Shown here piece by piece: positions 1 to 12,400 of a stretch of DNA of 64,000 nt; the first letter of the stretch is position 1; each line of letters starts with the position of its first letter. The position numbers were made by a program, and so were the translations under genes. The DNA comes from Pempheris klunzingeri (Eukaryota > Chordata > Actinopteri > Acropomatiformes > Pempheridae). The notes beneath the pieces were generated by a model. The model was not told the DNA's origin and did not search any database. It saw only the letters and a list, made by a program, of their open reading frames with translations. The stretch lies in the NCBI RefSeq assembly GCF_042242105.1, contig NC_092033.1:8287408-8351407 (forward strand), written 5' to 3'.

Positions 1-87
1 ATATTGGCAATAATACGCTTCAGCTGAGTATAAGCTGAATACATGAGCTGTAATACTATAATCTCAAAACAGATCCACCACACGTAC

Positions 88-2446
88 CAGCGTAGCTCCC
101 CTCCGAAGCGTGCGTTAAGGCTGGCCACAGATCCTGCGTCCAGATGGTCGTAATGAGAATGACTGATGACGACAGCGTCGATTCTGGGCAGCTGTTGGCA
201 GGACGCAGCCAAAGAAACAAGGCCTGGGTCAAATGCTGTGATGGAAAGTCTTTGCGTGGAGGGACATTATTGAAACATGGTCAAATTAAAAATAGTAATT
301 ACTGAACCTGTTCCACAGCGCAGGGGGGCCCTCGGTACCTTTTGGGCCCGACGAACTGGAACGGTGAGGCCCTCTGGCTGAAAATTGGGTCTGTCAGAAT
401 ATTCAGCCCGTCCATTTCAACCAGAACCGTGGCGTGGCCCAGCCAGGTGACTCTCAGACCTGGACCAGAGTCAGAGAGGTCTGGGTTCTGGACGAAGTAC
501 GGTTCCATCACTGGGAGCTCACTGTCCAGAGCCTAGAGGGACACATGGAGCACTTTTCTGTGACTTAGACTTTCATCTCCCAGACATCCTAACACACAAC
601 ATATTTAAAATAAGTTGTGAGGTACCTTTCCATCATCAAACTGTTGTTGGTGCTGAGTTGTACATCTATACAGGCTTTATGCAACAAAACAGTCACTGCA
701 ATCTGTGCAACTGGGGGTTAAACATTTTCCTATTGCTGTGTGAAAGCATCCTTTGAAGCCCGTTAAGCTCTTACTGAGCTCAGCAAGGTTTCCACTGGCA
801 GCTATAAATACTGTATGGGTTGTGAGGGCAATGTTCCTACAGAGGGGGGGGAAGTCTGTATATTTGGGATAATGCAAGTAAAATTATACAGTGGCTTCAA
901 ATGTGATATACGACTTTTTTTTACATATTAATTTAACCTGTGAGACAGGTTGGGACCTGGATTAGTTGTGACATTAATGGAGCAAATCCAAACAGTAAAC
1001 TATAAAATATGAGTGTGATAATTACTTACCTCTTTAGTAGTCGGTATATTGCTGTGATTTTTATCCAGCAGCAGGAACCTAAGCAGGGTGGTGTAGGAAG
1101 GAAACCGCCATGTGGGCCAGGGGTTGGTCCAGCGGCCATGTTTGTCCCGACAGGACTTTGTCACTTCCTCCTGCAATCAAAATAAACAATTTCATTTAAG
1201 CCACTTATATTAGATTTACTGAGGGAGTTTCAAACGTTGGGTGGAAACACGGTACACCAAACACATCTGGACCTGGATCGATGGCATGTTGAGGGAAAGT
1301 GTTTTGGGAAATGAGGAGGTTGGAGTTCAGTTGAGGAGAAGGCGGAAGAGGTGGATGATGGGAAATGAGAATTTACCTCCAGCCTGTAGTCCAGACGGAA
1401 GCTCTTGCGGGAGGAGCTGCTCTTCCTCGGGGTCTGAGGATGCACCTCTCCACCCTCAGCACCTCTCAGCACTTCAGCATCCTGGAGTACAGATACAAGC
1501 GCGCGCGCACACACACACACACACACGCACACACACACACACACACACACGCACACACACACACACACACACAGATGGAGTTAAGCCAAGGTATATGAAA
1601 CAGTTTGGGAAATGAACATCAGTAACAACCTAGCCAACCATCATAAAGACGTAATTTTGTGTCCTCACATTGCAGCTGTAGCTGGTAAAATGCTGTAGAA
1701 GAAAGATGAATTTGGAATCATGTTCGGTCGGTCTGAGTGTAACAATCCTGTGCTTACTATTATCTCACTATTATACTATTTAGTTACATACTTATAGAAG
1801 AACGTCAGACTCATGATGGATTTAAAAGGATTAAAATTGGTGCAAAAGAACTGATTCTCTCTTCTTTTTCATGACATTCTTCCACGTCAAAACCTGGTGC
1901 CTACATTACCCACAATGCAACTCACCCACCAACAGTTAGCCCAAAAATTCAGGTGTTTTGCGCTAGTTGTGGCTAACTGGCTTTGAGCTGCTAGCCTCAA
2001 GCAGAGATGAGGGGTGGCCTGCAGACGTCTGGTGAGGTCACTTCTTTCTAACTGCACACCCGGAGTTTCTTTTCCATTCTCAAACTTGTAGTCTTCAGCC
2101 CCAACCCTTCACCCTGCTCCTTCTGGAGCCACAAAACTTTGATGTGTAAAAGTGCTATCAGGAATCAAGAAACTCAACAACAGCAATGGCAGACTGACCC
2201 TTTTCACAGCAGACACTTTGGCAGGTCATAGTAGGAAAGTTTAGAGGTGTAATCAATAACATTGATAACAACTGCATTCCACTTTGATTAGCTGTAGCTG
2301 CTGTTTAGCATGTTGGCTCAGCTTACTGGGACACTTGGATGGAACTTGTTGCCATCTAGTTGTGAGCTGATGAGAGGGCTGCTTACCTCGACCAGGGCTT
2401 TCCCCTCCTCCAGCGCTGCTCTGCCTGAAGATGACGGCTTCTCCAT
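88..2446 (-). CDS. napepld: NAPE-hydrolysing phospholipase D, 5' part (5 coding exons; 3' end outside window)
   Basis: Metallo-beta-lactamase-fold zinc hydrolase that releases N-acylethanolamines such as anandamide, plus phosphatidic acid, from N-acyl-phosphatidylethanolamine at membranes. Coding exons on the minus strand: 2446-2387 (60 nt, start MEKPSSSG), 1481-1377 (105), 1170-1030 (141), 532-308 (225), 191-88 (104). All have AG acceptors and GT donors, and phases are 0/0/0/0, with the last ending in phase 2. The 211 codons seen include the family stretches [45 protein letters not shown] and [15 protein letters not shown]. They also include the zinc-binding HxHxDH motif as HSHYDH (H188, H190, D192, H193). 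The exon at 88 stops after ELRW with donor GTACGT; the remaining catalytic part lies left of base 1. The ATG at 2446 is the first Met in the exon that opens at 2462. The exon frame is also open upstream of that ATG, so an upstream coding exon is possible. Seen: exons and motif. Known: family function. Confidence 0.95.
1501..1574. repeat. (CA)n microsatellite with CG interruptions
   Basis: About 74 bases of CA repeat beginning with a short CG run. It lies in the napepld intron, about 20 bases upstream of the acceptor of the exon at 1481, so it reads (TG)n on the transcribed strand. Confidence 0.97.
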
Positions 2447-2462
2447 GGGCTCAGCACCACAC

Positions 2463-4371
2463 CTAGCACACACACAAACGACCACTTTTACAACGTAGTC
2501 ATCAAGTGCTTCACAGTCAGAACCACAGTTTTTCGACTGCTGGCCCTCAAACTGCTCTTTTGAAGCCACCGGGGGGGTCACACGCCTTGCTTAAAAGGTG
2601 AACCAGAAGCCGCTGAGGACGAGCACAGCGCTACACATTCACACTAACACCCGGTCACAGGTTGGCTCCCTCCACTGACCAAATTAGACAGTTGACGGTG
2701 GTTTGCATACAAGACAGAACGACAATAATCGGACTCAGAGCAGGATCAGCTTCACTTTATTCAAATGACACAACTGTCACTGGCGTCATTTTAGTTCTAC
2801 CACAGTGCACCGACCAAATTTAGTGTCTCACCATTGTTTCCAACGCAGACCTGACAAGACGCCATAATAATGTGTCTCAGTTACAACATTAATTTCATTT
2901 TCTAACATCTTGCTGGCAGGAAAGATTATGACACAAATTGCCATGTGAAAATACACAGAGTCCTGTTTTCACTCTGGTGTAATACTGAAAGTATTGCTGC
3001 TGCATGTACGAAACAAAGTAAAGAAGGAGTTCCATGTTCGAAAAGGCCGCATTAACTATTAAATCTAAGGGATGAGGACAGAGTGCAATCCTACCCATTA
3101 CTTCATTACAGCCTCAGTGCAACAGCCAAACCTGCTCTGGCTACTTCCTGCTTTGACAACATCCACCTCAAACATGGTGATGTAATATCAAGCTTTGAGT
3201 TGAGCCCTACATGGAGATAAAAGTCTAAACTAAAGTTCTTCAATATGAGACCTGGACTGAATAATCCCCTCTGTGGGAAAACCTGCAAAATATAAGAGTG
3301 AATTTGACTAGTTGAATTTGTTTAGTTTGAAGGTGGGAGACGACACACCTACATATACCGGCCTCATGAACTCTAAAGTCTAATCACAGCCCTTCCTTAT
3401 CCTGCTATTATCCACAGCCATCACAGTGCAGCGCACACCCTTACTAACTACTACCCACTCATGAATGATTCCCCCATGCACTTCTGCTTGAGCGGAAAAT
3501 GCACTTGAAGATGGCCTTCGTTGCTGCCCCGCAGCCACTGGTGAGATATCGATGAGAGGCGAACAGATGGATCCTCTTTGGGGGACTCCATACATTACAG
3601 CTATGGCATGCTGATGATGCACTCAGCCTCATGAATGGACTTTAACTGCACACCACACACAGACATCGGGACAACAATGGCGCTCTGTGAGTGACAACCA
3701 AACAAAGATCTATGTGGTCAGCCAGCGTGTCTAATGTGGACATATAGGCAACAAACACAACCTCAAGTCAGAGTTTCTCTCTTTCTCTGTAGTCAGGTTA
3801 AATTAAATCCCTCTATTAAGTTATCAGACAGAGTTGTGTCCAAGTTCTTTGAAGAAAAACACACTCTTTGTGAATCGATAGTGCAGCTGATCACATCTAT
3901 CTAGGCTGGATTTCCTTCATGAAAACAGTGAAGTGTCCCAAAGTGTGAGAAAGTGATCCTGAAAGTGTCTCACACACACACAAGTCTGAGCATGGATGCG
4001 TCTGGATCCTGTGATCCTGAGAGCCAAAGCATGTGACAAACAGTGTTTACATCTTCAAGTATTTCCTGTTTAAAATGTGTGAGCAGTCGTGACACAGACA
4101 GGAGAGCCAGCAGCAATGATATTGACAAAATGGCAGCAGCACAGGCTGTGTAATCAAATGTGTAGCAATACTAAGCTGCAGTGCATTTCCACTACAAACT
4201 AGCCAAAGGTGCCCCTGGAGGAGGGATACTAGTGATAGCATGAAACAGATATTAAATACCACAGGGGGAAGAAAAAAAAAAGGCCACCACACATACACTC
4301 ACTGTCAGGTACCACAAGCGTCCTCACGGGCTATAAAACGTGCCGGTTGTTGCCATTTTTAGCGGACTTAC
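2463..4371 (-). other. napepld 5' intron (about 1.9 kb)
   Basis: Stretch between the first coding exon (acceptor TAG before 2462) and the untranslated first exon that ends at 4372. No convincing exon or repeat family was recognised. Open frames at 2895-3098, 3380-3622 and 4047-4298 have no family resemblance and are treated as chance. Confidence 0.6.
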
Positions 4372-4680
4372 CTGAAAACTTGCACGCAGCAGAGCACCAC
4401 CACTTGTTATGTTAGCGGGGAGACATGTTTGTTGCATTGACGTTAGCCAGACACTGAGTTAATGCGAGCGGGGCAACATAATGAGGAGCTCCGAGCTTCC
4501 CTGAGCATTTCAGACACTCTCCATGTTGGTGCGGCGTCTCTGTGGCGGGAGGAGGCAGGAGCAGGACAGGGGAGGCAGCCGGAGGGACGTCCCTCGGGGG
4601 GAGGACGCGGACTTTCGGTGCAGCGGGACGGCGGCGGTGAGGCTCTTTGGTCGGCACCAGCTCGGTTTATCTGACGTCGG
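4372..4680 (-). other. napepld: napepld probable 5'UTR first exon and GC-rich promoter region
   Basis: A CpG-rich block in otherwise AT-rich DNA. On the minus strand it ends in a strong donor, CAG followed by GTAAGT at 4371-4366. An open frame inside it (4657-4412) hits a stop before the donor, so in this form the exon would be untranslated and splice to 2462. The 5' boundary is not defined by sequence alone. The exon role is inferred from the donor, GC content and position. Confidence 0.6.
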
Positions 4681-4693
4681 CGTAAAGCCCTCT

Positions 4694-4705
4694 GGTCACG
4701 TGACC
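4694..4705. promoter_or_regulatory. Perfect 12-bp E-box palindrome GGTCACGTGACC
   Basis: The sequence reads GGTCACGTGACC on both strands. It contains the core GTCACGTGAC recognised by bHLH-ZIP factors of the USF and MiT/TFE type (CLEAR-like). It sits just upstream of the GC-rich putative first exon of napepld, a typical promoter-proximal position. Binding is inferred, not shown. Confidence 0.55.
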
Positions 4706-4740
4706 GCTAGACATAACTGCAGCCGGTTTTTAATTCACAG

Positions 4741-5378
4741 CTAAAAAAGAAAAACACTAAACTAAACTAACACTGAGAACTGCGAAGTAATGAGACTGTT
4801 ACTAATTAATGTGTCTGAAAATGACAGCTTTAGTATTTAGTACTGTTACTATTGTGTCTGTTAATTTAGGTTACATTAAATAACTGGTTAAACAACAACA
4901 AAATAAAATAATATTGATAATCATAATAATGATGATTATTAAAGCAGCTGAATAGCCTATTTGTTTTCTTGAATCCATATTTCATTATTTATTTTATTAT
5001 TCCGTTATCTCCATATTGATTTAACTTAGGGGAAGAGATTCATATTTTGGGTAAGCAAATCAAAATAAAAGTAATAAATACATTATAATATTGCTTATGT
5101 AATTATTTCATTATCTCCATATTAATTTAAATAATAAACGAACTATTTGTATCATTTGGTTGATCTCATTTGTTAGAAAAAACATCACTTATAAACACTA
5201 TAAACTTTCAACATTTAGGATTAGATTAAAATGTGATCCCATCGGTCCATCTACCTGTAAACTACTTTCACTTACATCTTTCTGTAAACTTTTAATTCCC
5301 ATCTCGTTCACTGCTCACCTGAGTGCCACGAGGGATTCATTTGTATCATTCAAACAAAACGTGTCGATGTAAACTTAC
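4741..5378. other. AT-rich spacer
   Basis: Strongly AT-rich DNA with many ATAAT and TTATT words between the two candidate first exons of napepld. The clustered TTTATT words at about 4985-5003 (AATAAA on minus) might serve as a distal poly(A) region for a yeats4 readthrough transcript, but nothing firm is seen. Confidence 0.4.
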
Positions 5379-5518
5379 CTTGAATTCACCCCCCTGGTGA
5401 GAAACGACACCTGGAGGGATTTTAACCCGAGCAGACAAACTGCATTCACTCGCGCCGCGTGTTTCCCAAACTTCCACACGGACAGTAAACACACCGGCCT
5501 GCACAGCACCGTCTCCAT
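5379..5518 (-). CDS. Candidate alternative first coding exon with mitochondrial-presequence-like peptide
   Basis: A minus-strand ATG at 5518-5516 opens a 46-codon frame that runs into a strong donor (AAG followed by GTAAGT) after base 5379, leaving phase 2. An in-frame TGA lies upstream of the ATG. The peptide starts METVLCRPVCLLSVWKFGKH. It is rich in Val, Leu, Arg and Lys and has a single acidic residue at position 2, which resembles a mitochondrial targeting presequence. Spliced to the napepld exon at 2462, the leftover AG plus G gives Arg and continues CGAEP into the MEKPSSSG start in frame, so it could give an N-terminally extended NAPE-PLD. It could instead be an untranslated leader, or belong to an unidentified gene. 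The sequence was not recognised. Confidence 0.4.
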
Positions 5519-5592
5519 TCTGCCTCTTTGACTTTCACCATGTTTGCCTGATGATTTTCACAGAGAGCAGCGGGAGGCCGTGAGGTCGCATG

Positions 5593-5593
<1 letters not shown>

Positions 5594-5631
<38 letters not shown>
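5594..5631. repeat. (GT)n microsatellite
   Basis: About 19 uninterrupted GT units just upstream (minus-strand sense) of the candidate first exon at 5379-5518. Confidence 0.97.
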
Positions 5632-5633
<2 letters not shown>

Positions 5634-6375
5634 CTCAGGGGAAGTAGTTCACAGCTCCGACAGCAACAGTGTCACCTTCCTGCCAGGTGCTTTCACGGAC
5701 TCTCGGAAATCTGAAAACTCAAACCCGGCCTTCAATTAGAAGTTTTGTAACAACTCTTTCCCAAATTCAAAGATTTGTATACATGTCCTGAATCAGCTTG
5801 ATAGAATCTACATCTAATCTCTAAACAGCGCTTCTCTATCAGGAATTAAAGGAGTTATTTGAAATCAGTTTTACTACTTTTTAAAACATCTGCGTTAACT
5901 GACATTACAATGTGGCCGGACTGGATTCAGTCATGTTTTATGAATCAATCCACATCAAACCCAAACAGATACAACAGAAGAAACTTATACTGGAAACACA
6001 TTTTCTTTATGTAGTAAAGAGATCAGTAAAAAAAACAACAAATTAACTGCTCATATTTAAAACTGTCTGCACAGATGTGGGTCGGTTTGGTCTGAATGTT
6101 ACAGTGACGGCTTCACTGACTGTGGCTGATCGGACCTCTGCTCAGGGTCACGTCACAGGGATTCAAGGAAAAGCCCTGTTTCAACACAGGATCAGTTACA
6201 TCAAGATCACCAGACTAAACTAATGTAGCAAACACAAATCACTGACAAAGCATTCACGCAGTGTTTGGGTATAAAAGACAATAATGACGGATGTATAAAG
6301 GAACCGATCACCTTTTTCCAGGCACCCCCAAACGTATGAGTTTCATTTTGTCTTTGCACAATTTCGGAAAATCAT

Positions 6376-6381
6376 TTTAAT
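6376..6381 (-). promoter_or_regulatory. yeats4: Candidate poly(A) signal ATTAAA of yeats4
   Basis: The minus strand reads ATTAAA about 65 bases after the yeats4 stop codon. It is the first variant hexamer downstream, so the 3'UTR could be short. Only the hexamer supports it. Confidence 0.4.
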
Positions 6382-6444
6382 GACAAGGCCTTGTTTTTCA
6401 AATCAGTTACGTCTTCAGACACACAAAAGAAGAATGTCCACTTG

Positions 6445-8407
<1,963 letters not shown>

Positions 8408-8559
8408 AGTACGGTGCGAGCACAGTAGAAATGATCCCGTCGTTCACTCTATAGGCCTCTTCTTGGTCCACAGCACGGCTGTACATTTAATAAACCCGCC
8501 ATTTGGCCATTTAATACAGGCTTTATATAGCCAGCGTTCCCATTTCAAACTGCCAGCCA

Positions 8560-8645
8560 AACAAGCGCCGGAAGTGACGAGTGTAACGTTGTAAATTGTA
8601 CGGTAGGAAAACGAAATAGAGACAGAAAGGTTCCGGCCAATGGAG
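8560..8645 (-). promoter_or_regulatory. yeats4: yeats4 core promoter with ETS site and CCAAT box
   Basis: About 150-240 bases upstream of the yeats4 start codon the plus strand carries CCGGAAGTGA at 8568-8577, a consensus ETS/GABPA site running into TGACG. A CCAAT box lies at 8637-8641. This arrangement is typical of TATA-less housekeeping promoters. The transcription start itself is not visible. Confidence 0.55.
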
Positions 8646-8649
8646 GTAA

Positions 8650-9400
8650 ATGACGTTTGTAAAATAAATATAACATATATACAACTTGTATTATACAGGT
8701 TTTACTTGTAGGTTGTAATTTCGTAGTTCACATATTCTGTGAACGCCCTTTAAGCTTTCGTTAAGTTCATTAACATTGTAAAATAATTTGACGAAATTAC
8801 TGATTTCCACAAAGTTCGTCACTTCAAGTTTTCTTCACTTGGCTCATGTAACCCAGTTTGATCTACTTTGATCGGACATGGTGAGATATTGAAAACCCAT
8901 TTTAATTTGTATCTCCTCTCAGTGTACATAAACTATGCTTGCAAACCTAATTTAACGTACTCCTTATAATTGTGAATAGTTAAAAGTGTCCACGTTAACC
9001 TCCATTCATGTGTGGACCGACACCGCGTCCCTGGATAGTCAGTAATAAAGCAAGTAGGAATCATTACATTAAATATTGTGTAAGTGAAGCCACTTAGAGA
9101 AGTCCATATATATAAAACATCTTTTACACACTTGTTAAAATGTCGGTTTTTGACTCAAGTTTCTATAATTGGCATATGGCAAATTTAATTTATTATTTTT
9201 TAAATCTGTGCATGTTATATTTGATCATTTGTTTATGCACCTTTGAGTCTTAAAACCAAAATATTATAAAAATTCACATTCTGGTGAAGAGAACTTGTGG
9301 ACCACATGAATATTGCAAACTTATTAACAGTCCACTCTTACGTGTCTCTTTTTTTTCTTTGTTATGTACAAAGGAAAGCAACAAAACCAAAATGAATTTA
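8650..9400. other. Intergenic spacer between yeats4 promoter and cpsf6 3' end
   Basis: About 750 bases of AT-rich DNA with no exon, repeat family or microsatellite recognised. In mammals a lysozyme gene lies between these two genes; no lysozyme-like exon is seen here. Confidence 0.6.
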
Positions 9401-9407
9401 CAAATAT

Positions 9408-9413
9408 TTTATT
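9408..9413 (-). promoter_or_regulatory. cpsf6: Candidate distal poly(A) signal AATAAA of cpsf6
   Basis: Minus-strand AATAAA in an AT-rich context. It is the last canonical hexamer before the intergenic spacer, and was chosen as the likely distal end of the 3'UTR. Confidence 0.35.
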
Positions 9414-12400
9414 TAGTTTTGAGACCAATGCTCATTTAATCATTTTGGCTCCCATGTGTCTTTCTCTGACAGGTATGATGTGATCAAACCACCATATTGC
9501 ATTGCTGCAGTCCCCTCTGGAAATAAACTACATTCAACCCCACTGACCTTTAAACCCACATTACATTAACAGATACCAATAAGAGGACTGAGTAAACCAC
9601 TGCTAAAGTTACATATTAAAGTCATGCAGACATGTAAAGGCCTGCTTATAGTCCCCACATAGCTATGATACATTTATAGCCTGAAAAATCTCAAGTGTAA
9701 TTTATCAGTAATCTATAAAATTGAGTTTCAATTTGGGGCCACACATGGTTAAAATATATACATATATATCTGTTACAGACAGTTAAAGTACCTGAACATT
9801 TGGAATGACTGGTGAAAATCCTCCTATTACACCATGTAAGTAAAACACTGAAAACGCACCAAATAAGATGGTTTCCACTTGCTTGAATGAGGTAGTTGGT
9901 CCAGATTGATGCAGCAGAGTCTGAACAGTTTCTCCTCTTGAAGTGATGTGGACCTGTAAACACTTACCTTCAGCGCTGTGGACAGAAGTCAGCACAAGGC
10001 AACTACAGTGACACCTCAGTATTTCTACTGAAAGCCCGGCAACAAACATGTTCTTATACTGATTGCTTAGAGCTCTGCTCAGGATGACACTGGGTGGAAA
10101 TGTCCTGGGATATTGCCTAAGTCACAAAAGTCAGTGTAGATGAGAGATTTATACAGTTATAAAGCATCAAGCCCCTATAGGTGCAACATAGAGAGAAAGG
10201 GATGAGCCGAACACACTTAGCACAGTCCTGAGAAGAGGTTCAGCCAAACCTTTTAAAAAGGCAGGTGTGCAGGGCTTTTTTAAAAAAAGCTGCAGTAACA
10301 TTTTTTAAAGGAGTTGTTCCAGACAACTGGTATAAGGAGTGCAAAATGTCCCTTTTCATACCGAAACCGAAAATTTACAATTTATTCCATTACTCTTTTA
10401 CAGAGTTCACAGGGTTATGGGATTAACATATCTGAATATAGAACACTCTTTAAGTATACTGTTGGAACAACAACACATTTCAAGAGCATCATTAGGATAC
10501 TGAAATGTTGGGATGGCGTTACAGTCTGATTAACATTCCCCCCAAAGTTCAGAGTGATTCCTGTAGCCATTACAAAGACTAAATGTAGTTCTGGTGTACA
10601 ATCATCAAATACCTTTAGAGATGCAGTATCTTAGGGGATGGTCATGCATTTGAACTGACATGACAGATTTAAAAACAAAAAACCACAAACCAAAAGAAAA
10701 AACAATCTGTGACAAGTAACCAATAATCTGCAATAAGCAAAAATATCAATTCAAAAGAGGGTTTGTAGATTTAAACATTACAGGGAGATACTTTGGGCCA
10801 TCTGAACAGGAGGTGTGTTAGCTAACCGGTTAATATCAGCGAGTCTCTTGTCACATTCGTACAAGAAAACAATGTTGGTTTTTAAATCTCATCTTCTCCA
10901 AACTCCATTTAGAAGTACAAAGGGAACAAACAGCATTCTGACACCTCCTGATGAAATACTGTTGCCGCACTACAAACCTCGAAGTTTTTTCTGTGTTTTA
11001 CTGAAATTCAATAACTGGTCTGGCCTTAAGATCCAGGGTCAGGGAATATAAGGACACCTAGGCCTACTATAGTTTGCAGTTAAAAATTTTGATCAGAGAC
11101 ATAGATGGAAATCAGTGCTCACTTGCCAAAACTGATCTCAAGTATCACAAACTAAAACCTCTGTACCATAAAGTGTTGACAATCACAGTCCATTTCAACA
11201 AAAATGCAGGACATGAACATGATGGGTGGCGGAACTACAGATGTGTTGGGCTGCATATGACAACAGCAGGTTATTTGCGTTGTGCTCTTTCCGTATTTAA
11301 CAACTTGTATATGAATTTGTTTTGTGTTGTGCTGAAAAGTTTATCTATGGCGTGACAGGGTTAGGTGCTCAAAAAGAAAAAACAAAAAAACATACATATG
11401 GACCTTAAGAGCAAAAAATAAATAAAAAACACTTCAAATGCCAAATTTTCTACAAACATGGTTACTATTAGCTAAGATCAGCCTGGATTACCAATTATAA
11501 GAATGAATATATTCACATCAACAAAACGGAGACATAAGACAAATTGGTCTTGGTAGCAGCTATGTAGTGCGAAAACACACAGAAACCAGTTTGTGAACAG
11601 TTGTGTCCATTTTTCTTGGTTTACAGTGTGTGTGGCCTAAGAGCTGCATGAACATGTCAACTCGCTCACAGCCTGCATATCCTCCCATCCACCATCAATG
11701 CACATTGCAAAAAAAAAAGTACATTAGTCTAATTTGTCTTACCTTGTAAAGGTTTTGTCCATTTGAATAAAATAACATAAAACAACAAAAAGGAAGAGAG
11801 GGCCCTATTTTATCAAACTTGCTAATACAGCTAAAAATCTTCAAACTAAATGTAGACAAATTCAATATGAAAAACAGTTTGCAGTCCAAAATATACATTT
11901 AATATAAATGAGCCAAACATATAGAGGAATTCACCAAATGCATTGAGTACCTCAGTAAACATTTTTTATTACAACACCATCTAGTTTTTAATCAAAAGCA
12001 GAGAGACATTTACAAACATATTAACCATGAAAAGAATAAATGAGAATGAGCAGGAGGGGAGGGGAGAAAACATCACATATGTACCCTATAAAAACGGATC
12101 TCTAAACTGAATGTACACAGTACAGCGAGCCAAGGAAAAATAAAAAAACAAATAGGATGTAATGTTGTGACTTCTAGTGGGGGAGTTGTGTGGGCCATTT
12201 TATTGTTTCTTTGCAAAAAAAAAAAGCTTCACGTAGTCATCTTCATGTCAAATAAAACATCATAAAAATAAAAGAGCTGTTTGGAAAGTTTCTTTTCTTT
12301 CATCTTTAGTTACCATGAGTATAGATGTTTGGATAACATAGCCTTACACTGGTCAGGGTCTTCCATCCACTGCTCTTAGTCAGGCAGACAAGATGAACAG

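Noticed and set aside
4412..4657. 82-codon minus-strand frame in the GC-rich block
   Set aside because: Ends in a stop before the donor at 4372 and does not continue into napepld; treated as a 5'UTR accident.
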